DNA of 64,000 nucleotides, from NCBI GenBank assembly GCA_004348925.1, contig RCMX01000006.1, positions 553,443 to 617,442 of the forward strand, read 5' to 3'. The position numbers were made by a program, and so were the translations under genes. This DNA is from Actinomycetota bacterium. GTDB lineage: Bacteria; Actinomycetota; Coriobacteriia; Anaerosomatales; Anaerosomataceae. This document shows, in pieces, positions 1 through 9,341 of this stretch (position 1 is its first letter; every line of letters begins with the position of its first letter). The notes beneath the pieces were generated by a model that was not told the DNA's origin, did not search any database, and was given only the letters and a program-made list of their open reading frames with translations.

Positions 1-159
1 ATGGCGCTTGCGGGCGCGACGTTCCCGATACCGCTCGACGAAGTGATCGTCGCGATGGGGCTTGTGGGCCGCAGTATGCCGCCGTCGCTAAGAGAGACCG
101 CCCGCGGCGGCCTCGCTCGCACCCCCACCGGCCAGGCGATCGCCGCGAGATTGGCGTGA
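1..159 (+). CDS. sdaAA: L-serine ammonia-lyase (dehydratase), alpha domain, C-terminal end
   Basis: Only the last 52 codons are inside the window; the gene begins upstream. The visible tail has a motif typical of the C-terminus of iron-sulfur L-serine dehydratase alpha chains: an IPLDEV segment, then [17 protein letters not shown] and TPTG before the stop. The enzyme deaminates L-serine to pyruvate and ammonia in the cytoplasm. The catalytic cysteines that hold the 4Fe-4S cluster would lie upstream and cannot be checked. Whether the protein is a separate alpha chain or the C-terminal part of a fused enzyme also cannot be seen. The next feature is the leader of the P-type ATPase gene. Confidence 0.8.
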   Translation: MALAGATFPIPLDEVIVAMGLVGRSMPPSLRETARGGLARTPTGQAIAARLA

Positions 160-191
160 TGTTGCTCTGGCACTGAAGCACCGCTATCGGG

Positions 192-310
192 TATAGTCCC
201 GCCCGAAGGGGAGTAGCTGCCCGGCGTACGCCGGGAGGCAGGCCGTCATCACGGGCGAGTATCCGCCCCGGCCCTGGCACCGGGTTCGCTCGGCGTGCGA
301 GACCTTCAGG
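192..310 (+). promoter_or_regulatory. yybP-ykoY family (manganese) riboswitch and its -10 element
   Basis: A TATAGT hexamer (192-197) is a plausible -10. It is followed at 208-217 by GGGGAGTAGC, the signature 5' element of yybP-ykoY riboswitches. After internal hairpins (a GCCCGGCG/CGCCGGG arm near 219-235) comes the other conserved half, with CCTGGCACCGGG near 275-286 and GAGACCTTC at about 299-307. GAAGG (205-209) pairs with CCTTC (303-307) to close the element as the basal stem. Members of this family bind Mn2+ and control manganese exporters. The element lies directly before the P-type ATPase gene. I recognised it from motifs and pairing, not from a covariance search. Confidence 0.8.
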
Positions 311-346
311 AACAGTCCTATCGTGAACACTGTGCCTGGAGGAACG

Positions 347-3013
347 ATGTCTACACCTGCTCCGCTACCTGTCGTACCTGAACGATTCCAGCTCGAAGCG
401 CCCCACACCCTTGCTGCCGAGGACGTGCTTTCACGTCTTGGCACATCGGCAGACGGGCTTGACGAAACCGAGGCCACATCTCGCCTCGCCGAGATCGGTC
501 CCAACGCACTACCAGTGGCCGAGACCCGTTCGATTCCGGCGATGATCCTCGACCAGTTCAAAGACTTCCTGATCCTGTTGCTTCTCGGCGCTGCAGTGAT
601 CTCCGGGCTCCTCGGAGAAGTCGCCGACACGATCGCCATCCTGGTGATCGTCACGCTCAATGCGATCATCGGCGTCGTGCAGGAGTACCGGGCCGAACGC
701 GCCATGGAGGCGCTGCGCGAGATGGCGGGTGAGACCGCGACGGTCCGCCGTGCCGGCCGCGTGACGGAGATCGCTGCCACCGGGCTTACCGTCGGCGATA
801 TCGTGCTGCTGGAAGCGGGACGGGTGGTCCCGGCCGACCTGCGGCTCATCGACTCGGCGGGCCTGCGTGCCGCCGAGGCGGCGCTCACGGGAGAGTCGCT
901 CCCTGTGGAGAAGTCGACCGATGCCGTCGACGACCCGGCAGCCCCGGTCGGCGACCGTAGCGGCATGGCGCACAAGGGAACGCAGATCGTCTTCGGTCGT
1001 GGTGTCGGCGTTGTCACGGGTGTCGGACTCGCCACGGAGCTCGGCCGCATCGCCCATCTGCTCGGCTCGGCTGGCGACGTCAAGACGCCACTACAGAAGC
1101 GGTTGGCCCAGTTCGGGAAGGGCCTCGGTTTCGCTGCGATCGGGCTGTGCACCGTGGTGTTCCTCGTGGGTCTCATCCGTGGAGAAGACCCGCTCGTGAT
1201 GTTCCTCACGGCTGTGAGCCTTGCGGTGGCCGCCGTCCCCGAGGCGCTCCCCGCGGTCGCTACCATCTCGCTCGCCTTCGGCGCGCGCCGTTTGGTCAAG
1301 AACCACACGCTCGTCCGCAAGCTCCCGGCTGTCGAAACGCTTGGCTCGGTGACGTTCATCTGCACCGACAAGACGGGCACGCTCACGCTCAACGAGATGA
1401 CCGTCGAGCACGTCGCTACCGGTACCGCTCACATCGACGAGCTCCCATCGCTCTCCGTGGGCGCACAACCTGAGGGCTGGTCCTGGTTCGGGCGTGCGCT
1501 GGCGCTCTCCAACGACGTCGAGGGCGATGAGAACGCGCTCGTGGGCGATCCGACCGAGATCGCGTTCTGGCGCATCGCCGCGCAGCACGGCTACGTTCGC
1601 TCGGCGCTGGAATCCGAACTGCCCCGGGCGGCCGAGGTTCCGTTCGACTCGGACCGCAAACTCATGACCACTGCACACACGGTCCAGGGTGGTGGGTACG
1701 TCACCTTCACGAAGGGCGCGGCCGAGGCCGTCATGGAACGCGCCGTTGACGCGCTTGGCCCCGACGGGAAGAAGCACCCGCTCGACAAAGCCGCAGCCGA
1801 GGGACTCGTAGAGGGATGGTCGGCGCAGGGATTCCGCGTACTCGCCTTTGGCATGCGTCAACTGGATACGCTGCCCGAGGGTGACTACGACGCCCTGGAA
1901 CGCGACCTCACGATCATCGGGTACGTTGCACTCGTCGATCCGCCGAGACAGGAAGCGTCCGCTGCGGTTGCGGAATGCATCGGCGCCGGCATCGTCCCGG
2001 TGATGATCACCGGCGACCATCCCGCCACGGCGCTCGCCATCGCAAAGCGTCTGGGTATCGCGCACTCTGTGGATCAGATGATGACCGGCGCCGAGCTCGA
2101 AGCGCTCGACCTCGAGAGTTTCGAACGGCGCGTCGAGGATGTTCGCGTGTACGCCCGCGTGGCGCCGGAGCAGAAGCTCAAGATAGTCCGGGCTCTCCAG
2201 GACAAGGGCGAGTACGTCGCGATGACCGGCGACGGCGTGAATGACGCGCCTGCGCTCGCGCGGGCCGATATCGGCGTGGCCATGGGCATCACCGGCACCG
2301 ACGTCGCGAAGGAAGCCGCCGACATGGTGCTGCTGGACGACAACTTCTCATCGATCGTTGCCTCTGTCCGAGAAGGCCGCCGCATCTTCGACAACATCCG
2401 GAAGTTCATCAAGTACACGATGACGAGCAACTCCGGTGAGATCTGGACGATCCTGCTGGCGCCGCTCGTCGGACTCCCGGTGCCGCTGCTGCCGATTCAT
2501 ATCCTCTGGATCAACCTCGTCACCGACGGTCTGCCCGGACTCGCGCTCGCGAGCGAGCCTCATGAGAAGAACATCATGAAGCGCCCGCCTCGCGCGCCCA
2601 AAGAATCGATCTTCGCCGACGGGCTCGGTGTGCACCTTGTGTGGGTCGGCCTTCTGATGGGTGGCGCTTCGCTGTTCACACAGGCCTGGGCCCTTGAGAC
2701 CGGGCTCCACTGGCAGACAATGGTGTTCACCGTGCTGTGCTTCAGCCAGATGGGGCATGTACTGGCGGTGCGCTCCGACCGGCAATCGCTCTTCAGCCAG
2801 GGGCTCCGCTCGAACATGCCGATGCTCGGCGCGGTCGGCCTAACCGTCGTTCTTCAGCTTGCCACCATCTACGTGCCGTTCCTGCAGCCGATCTTCAAGA
2901 CCGAGGCTCTCGCGCCAGCCGAGTTGGCGGCCGCGCTCGCGATCTCCTCGGTCGTCTTCTTCGCGGTGGAAGCCGAGAAGTGGCGCAAGCGGCGCGTGGA
3001 GGCAGCTGCGTAG
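347..3013 (+). CDS. P2-type cation-transporting ATPase (Ca2+/Mn2+ exporter type)
   Basis: Integral-membrane pump that exports a divalent cation at the expense of ATP. Visible in order: N-terminal cation-ATPase domain, paired membrane helices (about residues 65-110), actuator-domain TGES loop, helix M4 with PEALP, the phosphorylation site DKTGTLT (Asp341), a nucleotide-binding domain, the TGDHP motif, the hinge GDGVND, and four to six C-terminal helices. The PEALP motif in M4 resembles PacL/SERCA-type Ca2+ pumps rather than heavy-metal (CPx) pumps. Start: ATG 347 is preceded by GGAGG (338-342); a GTG 24 bases upstream is possible but has no site. The 888-residue length fits the family. The manganese-type riboswitch upstream suggests Mn2+ as the physiological substrate, as for Lactococcus YoaB; that is inference. 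Confidence 0.9.
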   Translation: MSTPAPLPVVPERFQLEAPHTLAAEDVLSRLGTSADGLDETEATSRLAEIGPNALPVAETRSIPAMILDQFKDFLILLLLGAAVISGLLGEVADTIAILVIVTLNAIIGVVQEYRAERAMEALREMAGETATVRRAGRVTEIAATGLTVGDIVLLEAGRVVPADLRLIDSAGLRAAEAALTGESLPVEKSTDAVDDPAAPVGDRSGMAHKGTQIVFGRGVGVVTGVGLATELGRIAHLLGSAGDVKTPLQKRLAQFGKGLGFAAIGLCTVVFLVGLIRGEDPLVMFLTAVSLAVAAVPEALPAVATISLAFGARRLVKNHTLVRKLPAVETLGSVTFICTDKTGTLTLNEMTVEHVATGTAHIDELPSLSVGAQPEGWSWFGRALALSNDVEGDENALVGDPTEIAFWRIAAQHGYVRSALESELPRAAEVPFDSDRKLMTTAHTVQGGGYVTFTKGAAEAVMERAVDALGPDGKKHPLDKAAAEGLVEGWSAQGFRVLAFGMRQLDTLPEGDYDALERDLTIIGYVALVDPPRQEASAAVAECIGAGIVPVMITGDHPATALAIAKRLGIAHSVDQMMTGAELEALDLESFERRVEDVRVYARVAPEQKLKIVRALQDKGEYVAMTGDGVNDAPALARADIGVAMGITGTDVAKEAADMVLLDDNFSSIVASVREGRRIFDNIRKFIKYTMTSNSGEIWTILLAPLVGLPVPLLPIHILWINLVTDGLPGLALASEPHEKNIMKRPPRAPKESIFADGLGVHLVWVGLLMGGASLFTQAWALETGLHWQTMVFTVLCFSQMGHVLAVRSDRQSLFSQGLRSNMPMLGAVGLTVVLQLATIYVPFLQPIFKTEALAPAELAAALAISSVVFFAVEAEKWRKRRVEAAA

Positions 3014-3178
3014 CACCACCTCTTCGCGTGGCATCGGCGTCGAGGGCGACAGCATCTACCGCCCTCGACGCCCGCACGCACGAGCCCTACCCTGTAGACA
3101 GTGGCATGGTCGCTCAAGCGGCATGTCGGAGACGCCGATTATCTCTTTGGAGATACCGCTCATCGTGAGGAGACCGCC

Positions 3179-4705
3179 GTGACGCGGTCCGAGAGGAAAA
3201 TGGCACTGCTACCTGCGACCTTGCGCGCACGTCTCACTGTGACCATCGTGCTTTCAAGCGTGCTCATTTTCATCCTGGTGTACACCGTGACGCTGATCGC
3301 AGTCTCCGGTGAGGCGCGGCTCGACCCACAAGCATGGAGCCTCATGCGCTACGCCCTCCCACTGACGCTTGGCTTGATCTCGATGCTGCTGGGTCTCGGT
3401 GTCGGCCTCGCGCTCGGTCGACTCATGCGTCGCCCGATCGAGGGCTTCGTCGGGTACGTGCGTGACCAGGGTCAACTCGCGGTCGAAGGTCTCCCGTTCC
3501 AGGAGGAGCTCGCCATCGACCCTGAATTGCCGATCGAGTTCCTCGAACTCGGTCGGGTCATCGAAGGACTTCTCCGCCAGCTCCGGGAACGGCAAGCTGA
3601 ACTCGCCGAGGCAAGCGAGCAGGTTGTGGCGGCAGAGCAAGCGTTTCGGACCGTGGTCAATGACTCGTCCGAGGTCAAGCTGCTGGTGCACGCAGGCGTC
3701 GTCGATGTCGCGAACCCGGCCGCCGCGGCGTGTTTCGGCAAGCCGCTCGCACTTGTGCTCAAGCAGCCGATTGCGACGCTGCTTGCCGATATGAACATGA
3801 CCTCGGAGAACGGTGACGGGCTCGACGTGGATTCTCTCTTCGAGGCCGCGCTTGATCGCCCCACTCTCGTTCGTTGCGACTCCCCGGAGCATGATGAGCG
3901 GTGGATGAAGATCACCGTCTCGGAGAGCGCATCGCCCAACACATTCGTACTGACAGCGCGAAACGTCACCGACGAACACCGGCTCGAGGCGCTGCGTGCG
4001 GAGATCGTGTCGCTCGTGTCGCACGACCTGCGAGCGCCGCTCACCGTCATCTCAGGCTACCTCGAGCTGCTCTCGCGCCCGCTCGACGATGACGCCCGTG
4101 CGAAGGCGTACCAGGCCGCCAGCACCGCCGCCGAACGTATGGGCTCGCTCATCGGCCAGCTTATGGAGACGACGCGCGCCGAGCAGGTCTTCGCACCCGC
4201 CGTGTTCGAGAAGGTGCGTCTCGGCATGCTCGCCGAGGGTGTCGCAGAGGCGATGCGTCTCGGCAGCGGCCACGAGATCATCATCATGAAGCGGAAGAAG
4301 GCGGAGGTTCTCGGCGATCCGCTCCGACTGCAGCAGGCGGTTGAGAACCTGGTCGGAAATGCGATCAAGCACACGCCCGAGGGTACCGACGTCACGGTGA
4401 TCATCGATGCCAATCAGACGCACGGGATCCTGGTGGTCGAGGACTGCGGTCCCGGCGTACCCGATGATGCGCGTGAAAGCATCTTCGAGCGCTTCACACA
4501 GCTCAGGCGTCGGGCGGGCCGGGAAGGCCTCGGGCTCGGACTCTACATCGTGCGCGTGATCGCCGAGAGCCATGGGGGCTCTGTGCGGGCGGAGCGAGCT
4601 GACAGCGGTGGTGCGCGATTCGTCCTCGAGATCCCGCTCGCACCCCGTGCACGCAGGGTAGCGCACGACGGCGCACCTCAGGAGCCGGAGACTTCCAGCG
4701 CATAG
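3179..4705 (+). CDS. membrane sensor histidine kinase
   Basis: About 508 residues. Two transmembrane helices near the N-terminus flank a very short external loop. A HAMP-like linker, a PAS-like region (about residues 150-260) and a complete kinase core follow. The H-box is SHDLRAPL, the N-box is ENLVGNAIKHTPEG, the G1 box is EDCGPGVPDD and the G2 box is GLGLGLYI. It should autophosphorylate on His and pass phosphate to a response regulator. No regulator gene is adjacent, so it is an orphan kinase here. Start: GTG 3179 follows GTGAGGAG at about six bases; a GTG at 3101 in the same frame has no comparable site. Its 3' end overlaps the convergent ddl gene by 28 bases. The signal sensed is unknown. 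Confidence 0.88.
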   Translation: MTRSERKMALLPATLRARLTVTIVLSSVLIFILVYTVTLIAVSGEARLDPQAWSLMRYALPLTLGLISMLLGLGVGLALGRLMRRPIEGFVGYVRDQGQLAVEGLPFQEELAIDPELPIEFLELGRVIEGLLRQLRERQAELAEASEQVVAAEQAFRTVVNDSSEVKLLVHAGVVDVANPAAAACFGKPLALVLKQPIATLLADMNMTSENGDGLDVDSLFEAALDRPTLVRCDSPEHDERWMKITVSESASPNTFVLTARNVTDEHRLEALRAEIVSLVSHDLRAPLTVISGYLELLSRPLDDDARAKAYQAASTAAERMGSLIGQLMETTRAEQVFAPAVFEKVRLGMLAEGVAEAMRLGSGHEIIIMKRKKAEVLGDPLRLQQAVENLVGNAIKHTPEGTDVTVIIDANQTHGILVVEDCGPGVPDDARESIFERFTQLRRRAGREGLGLGLYIVRVIAESHGGSVRAERADSGGARFVLEIPLAPRARRVAHDGAPQEPETSSA

Positions 4706-5625
4706 GAGACAAGCATCGCGCAGAGTTCTGGGAATTCGATCCCCGCAGCGCGTGCCGAGTCCGGCAGCAAGCTCGTCGACGTCATCCCCGGAATCGTATT
4801 GACCTCCAGCAGGTACACCGTGTCGTCTGCTGTGACGATCGTGTCTGCCCGAGAAAGCCCGCGACAACCAAGCACCCTGTGCGCGGCCAGTGCCAACCGC
4901 TGACACTCCGCACGGGCCGCTTCGCTCACACGCGCCGGGATGATATGTCGGCTCATGCCGGGAACGTACTTGGACTCGTAGTCGTAGAATTCATTCTCGG
5001 GCACGATCTCAAGGGTGGGCAGCGCGAATGGCTCGTCCATGCCGAGCACCCCGACCGTCACCTCGACTCCCGGGACGAATCGCTCCACGAGCACCGACGT
5101 GTCGTGACGGAAGGCCTTCTCGATCGCGGCGGGAAGCTCCGAAGCGGTGTGGACGATCGTCATGCCCACCGAGGAGCCCTCGTTGGCGGGTTTCACGACG
5201 CTCTTGTCGCCGAGCGCCGCCGCGATGCCGTCGTGGTCGACCTTTTCGCCAGCTGTAAGCGCGACGTACTCGGGCGAACGCAGACCTGCTGCCGCGAAAA
5301 GATGCTTCGACATGACCTTGTCGATCGCAAGCGCGCTCGCCAACACGCCGGAGCCGATATACGGGATTCCGAGTATCTCAAGCAGCCCCTGCATCGTGCC
5401 GTCTTCGCCGAACCGCCCGTGCAAACAAATGAAGGCGACGTCGAAGCCACCGTCGCGGAGCGTGTCGAGGAACGCCGGGTCAGCGGTGTCGATCGGCTCG
5501 GCGATGGCGCCGCCCGCCCGCAGCGCGCCAATCACCTGCTCGCCGGTGTGCAGCGACACGTCCCGCTCGGCAGAAGTGCCGCCAAGCAAGACGGCGACCT
5601 TGCGGCCCGCGATGGAGGCGGCCAT
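4678..5625 (-). CDS. ddl: D-alanine--D-alanine ligase
   Basis: Cytoplasmic ATP-grasp enzyme that joins two D-alanines for peptidoglycan precursor synthesis. The 315-residue protein opens with KVAVLLGGTSAERDVSLHTG, the family N-terminus with its catalytic Glu. It carries LHGRFGEDG, IPYIGSGVLASALAIDK, the ATP-grasp stretch VVKPANEGSSVGM, the LLEVNTIPGMT metal-binding motif, and a final substrate segment. Start: ATG 5625 has AAAGGGGA just upstream; a TTG 18 bases earlier is less likely. It lies downstream of, and on the same strand as, the small membrane-protein gene at 5650-6219, about 24 bases away, so the two may be cotranscribed. It is convergent with the histidine kinase and overlaps it. 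Confidence 0.95.
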   Translation of the reverse strand: MAASIAGRKVAVLLGGTSAERDVSLHTGEQVIGALRAGGAIAEPIDTADPAFLDTLRDGGFDVAFICLHGRFGEDGTMQGLLEILGIPYIGSGVLASALAIDKVMSKHLFAAAGLRSPEYVALTAGEKVDHDGIAAALGDKSVVKPANEGSSVGMTIVHTASELPAAIEKAFRHDTSVLVERFVPGVEVTVGVLGMDEPFALPTLEIVPENEFYDYESKYVPGMSRHIIPARVSEAARAECQRLALAAHRVLGCRGLSRADTIVTADDTVYLLEVNTIPGMTSTSLLPDSARAAGIEFPELCAMLVSYALEVSGS

Positions 5626-5649
5626 GGTTCCCCTTTCGGTCAACAGCGC

Positions 5650-6219
5650 CTAGACGTGGAAGCCGGCGCGATAGAGATCGAGAACGTAGAGTGCGACGAG
5701 CCACAGGATCACACCGATGAACGTCGCACCCGCCGCGCGCAGAAGCGCAGAAGTCAGCAGGCCGGTGCGGTGCGCGGGCTCCGCCTTGCTCCGGGCAATC
5801 AGCCACACCACGAGCGCCAGGACGGGGCCGAGCGCCACCAGGACCACGCCGCCATAGACGCTGAGCGCATATTCGGGAGCCCAGAGAGCGCCTCCCGCCG
5901 CAGCGGGCGTGCGAAGCAACACGACCGTTGCCACAGCGAGCACGACCCACAGACCGAGATAGACCGAGAACGGCACCCAACTGACCGAGAACGGCACCCC
6001 TTCGGGCGTGGCCACAGGTACGGGCGTCTCCTCGGGTTCGGCTTGCTGTGCCGCGCTCTCGGGCTCCTCGGCTACCGGCACATCTCCGGCGGCATCCGGC
6101 TCCTCGGGCTCCTCGGCTACCGGCACATCTCCGGCGGCATCCGGCTCATCGACCATCGGGTGCTCTTCGGCTGCTTCCCCGGTCGGCGGTTCTTCCGTGT
6201 TCTGAAGCTCATCGCTCAC
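5650..6219 (-). CDS. hypothetical membrane protein with acidic repeat-bearing N-terminus
   Basis: 189 residues, function unknown. The first 75 residues are acidic and proline-rich and contain two tandem copies of the 15-residue unit EPDAAGDVPVAEEPE. Three hydrophobic helices then span roughly residues 82-103, 115-145 and 155-185. GTG 6219 is preceded by GAGGGAG. The low-complexity part is probably cytoplasmic and unstructured. The gene is immediately upstream of ddl, so a cell-envelope role is conceivable but not shown by any motif. The corresponding DNA repeat is almost perfect and therefore recent. Confidence 0.65.
   Translation of the reverse strand: MSDELQNTEEPPTGEAAEEHPMVDEPDAAGDVPVAEEPEEPDAAGDVPVAEEPESAAQQAEPEETPVPVATPEGVPFSVSWVPFSVYLGLWVVLAVATVVLLRTPAAAGGALWAPEYALSVYGGVVLVALGPVLALVVWLIARSKAEPAHRTGLLTSALLRAAGATFIGVILWLVALYVLDLYRAGFHV
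6061..6150. repeat. two tandem 45-bp repeats inside a gene
   Basis: Copies at 6061-6105 and 6106-6150 differ at a single base. Because 45 is a multiple of three, the repeat keeps the reading frame and doubles a 15-residue acidic segment of the membrane protein. Copy number could vary by slippage. Confidence 0.95.
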
Positions 6220-6330
6220 AAATGCTCCCTCGGCTGGCCCTCTGCGTCAGTCTAGAGGAGCGCGCACGGCGCGTAAAACCGATGTGACGGTGTTGTGCAT
6301 ATTCAATGCGGTTTAGTAGGGGGATAGGTC

Positions 6331-6358
6331 TTGTTGTGTTTGGTGGACATACTATAGA
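6331..6358 (+). promoter_or_regulatory. candidate promoter for the HtrA-type protease gene
   Basis: TTGTTG (6331-6336) and TATAGA (6353-6358) are separated by 16 bases, about 50 bases upstream of the protease start. The spacing and hexamers fit a housekeeping sigma factor. An extracytoplasmic-stress promoter cannot be excluded by eye. Confidence 0.5.
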
Positions 6359-6405
6359 CAGGCTGAAACTCGGCAGACCACATTGCCGCATACGGAAGGT
6401 ACGAC

Positions 6406-7668
6406 ATGGACAACGACACCACGATTCCAACACCGGAACCCACGGACGTCGAGCCCGGTTCCGTCACCGACGCACCGACGGTCGCCTCGCCAGCGCCGCA
6501 ACAGGCTCCCTACACCGCACCGGCCGTGGCGCCGGTCCCGGTGAAACCGCGATCACCGATGGCTGTGGTGGTTGCAGTCGCGATCGTGATCGCCCTGCTC
6601 TTCGGCGGCGCGGCCGGAATCGGCGGCGCATTTCTCGGATCGAAGCTCTTCAGGACCAGCCAACAGACTGTCAGGGTCGTGAACGGTGATACCGAGGAGT
6701 CGGTTGCCGCCGCGGCCGCGGCCGCACTGCCGAGCGTCGTCAACATCGACATCACCGGCACGGTGAGCGATGACGAGTCCCAGCTTCCAACCACACATCC
6801 CGACGTCCCGGTCGCCGGCAACGGCTCAGGCGTCGCGTTCCGGGAGACCGAGGACGGCGGTACCTACATCCTCACGAACGACCACGTCGCCGCCGAGGCG
6901 GAGACGCTAGTGGTGACCGACTCCACCGGCGAGCGCCATGACGCGACGCTCGTCGGCACCGATGCCGAGACCGACATCGCGGTGCTCAAGGTCGACGCGA
7001 AACTGCCGACCATCGCCACCGGCGACTCCGAGACGCTTGTCGTCGGGCAAGTGGTCGTGGCCATCGGGTCGCCTTTCGGTCTCCAGCACTCCGTCACCTC
7101 CGGAGTGATCTCGGCGATCCACCGCTCGCTTCCCGACTCCACCGGCTCGAGCACGAAGTATCCGCTCGTTGATGTCATCCAGACCGACGCCGCCATCAAC
7201 CCCGGCAACTCGGGCGGTGCGCTCGTCGACCGGAGCGGTGCCCTTATCGGAATCCCTTCGGCGATCTATTCGAACAGCGGTGCCAATGACGGAATCGGCT
7301 TCGCGATACCCGTCAAGGCCGTCCTTCGCGTCGCCGAAGCGCTGATCGAGACGGGGTCTGTCGAGCATCCGTTCCTCGGCATCTCGGGTCAATCGGTCAC
7401 GCCGGCGTTCGCCAAGACCGAGAAGCTCCCTGTGAACGAAGGCGCGTACGTAGCCGAGACGACCAAGGGCACCGAAGCCGAGAAGGCCGGGTTGCGCAAG
7501 GGAGACATCATCGTGAAGCTCGACTCGACGAAGATCCGTTCAATGGATGACCTCATCCTCGCCGTACGCCGCAAGACGGTAGGCGATACCGTCGTGCTTT
7601 CGCTGTATCGGGACGGCAAACTCATCGAGGTCGACATGAAGGTCGGCGTGAAGCCAGCAAACCTGTAG
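6406..7668 (+). CDS. HtrA/DegP-like membrane-anchored serine protease with PDZ domain
   Basis: 420 residues, an extracytoplasmic quality-control protease. A proline-rich cytoplasmic N-terminus (about 1-50) precedes one transmembrane helix (about 52-76). The trypsin-like domain has the catalytic triad His160 (TNDHV), Asp190 (TDIAVLK) and Ser269 (NPGNSGGAL). A C-terminal PDZ domain covers about residues 315-410 and contains AGLRKGDIIVKLD. This one-helix anchor with a single PDZ domain is the usual actinobacterial and Gram-positive HtrA layout. It appears monocistronic, with a promoter upstream and a hairpin terminator downstream. The family degrades or refolds misfolded exported proteins; no specific substrate can be read from the sequence. 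Confidence 0.93.
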   Translation: MDNDTTIPTPEPTDVEPGSVTDAPTVASPAPQQAPYTAPAVAPVPVKPRSPMAVVVAVAIVIALLFGGAAGIGGAFLGSKLFRTSQQTVRVVNGDTEESVAAAAAAALPSVVNIDITGTVSDDESQLPTTHPDVPVAGNGSGVAFRETEDGGTYILTNDHVAAEAETLVVTDSTGERHDATLVGTDAETDIAVLKVDAKLPTIATGDSETLVVGQVVVAIGSPFGLQHSVTSGVISAIHRSLPDSTGSSTKYPLVDVIQTDAAINPGNSGGALVDRSGALIGIPSAIYSNSGANDGIGFAIPVKAVLRVAEALIETGSVEHPFLGISGQSVTPAFAKTEKLPVNEGAYVAETTKGTEAEKAGLRKGDIIVKLDSTKIRSMDDLILAVRRKTVGDTVVLSLYRDGKLIEVDMKVGVKPANL

Positions 7669-7686
7669 GATCCCCGGCGACTCGAC

Positions 7687-7714
7687 GAACGGGGCACCCT
7701 GTGGTGTCCCGTTC
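7687..7714 (+). terminator. hairpin terminator after the HtrA gene
   Basis: GAACGGGGCACC (7687-7698) pairs with GGTGTCCCGTTC (7703-7714) around a four-base loop, with one G-U pair. The T-tract is poor (TTGCG), so termination may be weak. Confidence 0.6.
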
Positions 7715-7805
7715 TTGCGCTCCGTACATGTCCGAACCGCCAGCCGGGTAGAATATGCTTGCCGAGAACGTCGTGCGGCTTCATCCGTCCCCGAGAGGAG
7801 AACCA

Positions 7806-8306
7806 ATGGTTGAGACGTACCGCTGCAAAGGGTGTGGCTACTACCACGTCGGTCCTGCACCCGACGTCTGCCCTGTATGCGGCGCTCCGCAGTCCTTCTT
7901 CCTGCCGTACACCGGAGTCGGCGACCTTGCCGGCACAGCAACGTTGGAGAACCTCAAGGCTGCGTTCGCCGGAGAATCGCAGGCCAATCGTCGCTATACG
8001 CTCTTCGCACGGATCGCCCGGCTTGAGGGCAACGAAGAGGCGGCGGCGGCATTCGAACACGCAGCCGCCGAGGAGACCGCACACGCACTCGGACACCTCG
8101 CATACATGACCGCGTTCGGATCGACCCCGGAGAATCTCGAGGCAGCCGCCGAGGGTGAGAACTACGAAACGGTCGACATGTACCCCTCGTTCGCTGAAGC
8201 GGCCGAGGCCGAGGGATTCCCGGAGATCGCATTCTACTTCCGCTCGGTCGGTTCCTACGAGCGGAAGCATCGTGATGCATACAAGAAGGCGCTCGGCGAA
8301 GCGTAG
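7806..8306 (+). CDS. rubrerythrin with N-terminal rubredoxin-like domain
   Basis: 166 residues. The N-terminal iron knuckles have Cys7-x2-Cys10 and Cys22-x2-Cys25. A ferritin-like four-helix di-iron domain follows, with the Glu-rich helices ENLKAAFAGESQANRRY, AAAEETAHA and YERKHRDAYKKAL. Rubrerythrins reduce hydrogen peroxide in anaerobes and microaerophiles. The rubredoxin-like module is at the N-terminus, which is the reverse of the classic Desulfovibrio protein. ATG 7806 is preceded by GAGAGGAG; upstream in-frame codons lack a site. The stop codon directly abuts the GTG of rlmN, so the two genes are very likely cotranscribed and translationally coupled. Confidence 0.93.
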   Translation: MVETYRCKGCGYYHVGPAPDVCPVCGAPQSFFLPYTGVGDLAGTATLENLKAAFAGESQANRRYTLFARIARLEGNEEAAAAFEHAAAEETAHALGHLAYMTAFGSTPENLEAAAEGENYETVDMYPSFAEAAEAEGFPEIAFYFRSVGSYERKHRDAYKKALGEA

Positions 8307-9341
8307 GTGACCGGCGGCGCCACCGACATCAAGAGCCTGGACCTGCCTGGCATCGAGCGCGCGCTGGCGGCGCTCGGCCAGCCGCGCTTCCGCGTCCGGC
8401 AGCTCGTGCGTTGGCTCTACGCGCGAGGCGTTGCCGGATTCGATGAGATGACGGACCTGCCGGGGGCGCTCCGCTCGGAACTTGCCGAGCGGTTCACCCT
8501 CGGCCGGCTCTCCCTCTCGGCCAGAGAGGTCTCGGCAGACGGCACCAGGAAGTACCTGTGGGAGTTGCCGGACAAGACAACCGTTGAAAGCGTGGGCATT
8601 CCGTCAGGCGATCGCCTGACGGTGTGCTTCTCCACCCAGGCCGGGTGTGCGATGGGCTGCACGTTCTGCGCCACCGGACAGGACGGGTTGACACGAAGCC
8701 TACTGCCCGGCGAGATGGTCGATCAGGTGCTCGGGGCGGCCGCGGACATGAACGCCAGGGTTTCCAATGCGGTTGCGATGGGGCAAGGCGAGCCGTTCGC
8801 GAACTACGATGCCACGCTTGGAGCGCTGCGCTTCATGAACTCCCCTGACGGGCTTGAGATCGGCGCCCGGCACCTCACGGTCTCCACATGCGGTCTGCTT
8901 CCCGGAATCCGCCGTTTCTCGGCGGAGCCCGAGCAGTTCACGCTCGCGGTCTCGCTTCACTCGGCGGTTCAGAGCACGCGTGACGTGTTGATGCCCGGGG
9001 TCGCACGCTACCCGCTCGACCAGTTGCGGGAGGCGCTTGCGACGTACGGTGTCCGGACCGGACGGCGTCCGACGCTCGAGTTCGCACTCGTGGCGGGCTC
9101 AAACGACTCCGACTCGGAGCTCAAGGCGTTGATCGCGTTCTGCCGGGGCATGCTGTGCCACGTGAACCTGATCCCCGTGAACCCGGTGACCGGCTCGGAT
9201 GCACGTCGACCTGACGATGCGCGTGTACGTGCATTTGCGAGCGCGCTCACATCAGCCGGCATCGAGTGCACGATACGAACCGAACGTGGCGTCGATATCA
9301 GCGCTGCGTGCGGACAGCTCCGACAGCGGCACCGCGCCTAG
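8307..9341 (+). CDS. rlmN: 23S rRNA (adenine-2503-C2)-methyltransferase, radical SAM
   Basis: 344 residues. RlmN methylates A2503 of 23S rRNA and A37 of some tRNAs through a methyl-cysteine intermediate. The radical-SAM cluster motif is CAMGCTFCATG, with three cysteines spaced CxxxCxxC. The N-terminal RlmN fold (LGQPRFRVRQLVRWLY), the GQGEPF motif, the SLHS segment and NLIPVNP are all present, and a late cysteine near ISAACGQLR fits the methylated residue. The GTG start follows the rubrerythrin stop with no gap. The last 44 bases overlap the convergent addA gene, which leaves no room for a terminator between them. Confidence 0.95.
   Translation: MTGGATDIKSLDLPGIERALAALGQPRFRVRQLVRWLYARGVAGFDEMTDLPGALRSELAERFTLGRLSLSAREVSADGTRKYLWELPDKTTVESVGIPSGDRLTVCFSTQAGCAMGCTFCATGQDGLTRSLLPGEMVDQVLGAAADMNARVSNAVAMGQGEPFANYDATLGALRFMNSPDGLEIGARHLTVSTCGLLPGIRRFSAEPEQFTLAVSLHSAVQSTRDVLMPGVARYPLDQLREALATYGVRTGRRPTLEFALVAGSNDSDSELKALIAFCRGMLCHVNLIPVNPVTGSDARRPDDARVRAFASALTSAGIECTIRTERGVDISAACGQLRQRHRA

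Noticed and set aside
4879-6255. A 458-codon open frame on the plus strand opposite ddl and the repeat protein
   Set aside because: It is antisense to two well-supported genes, has biased Arg/His composition typical of high-GC shadow frames and shows no domain.
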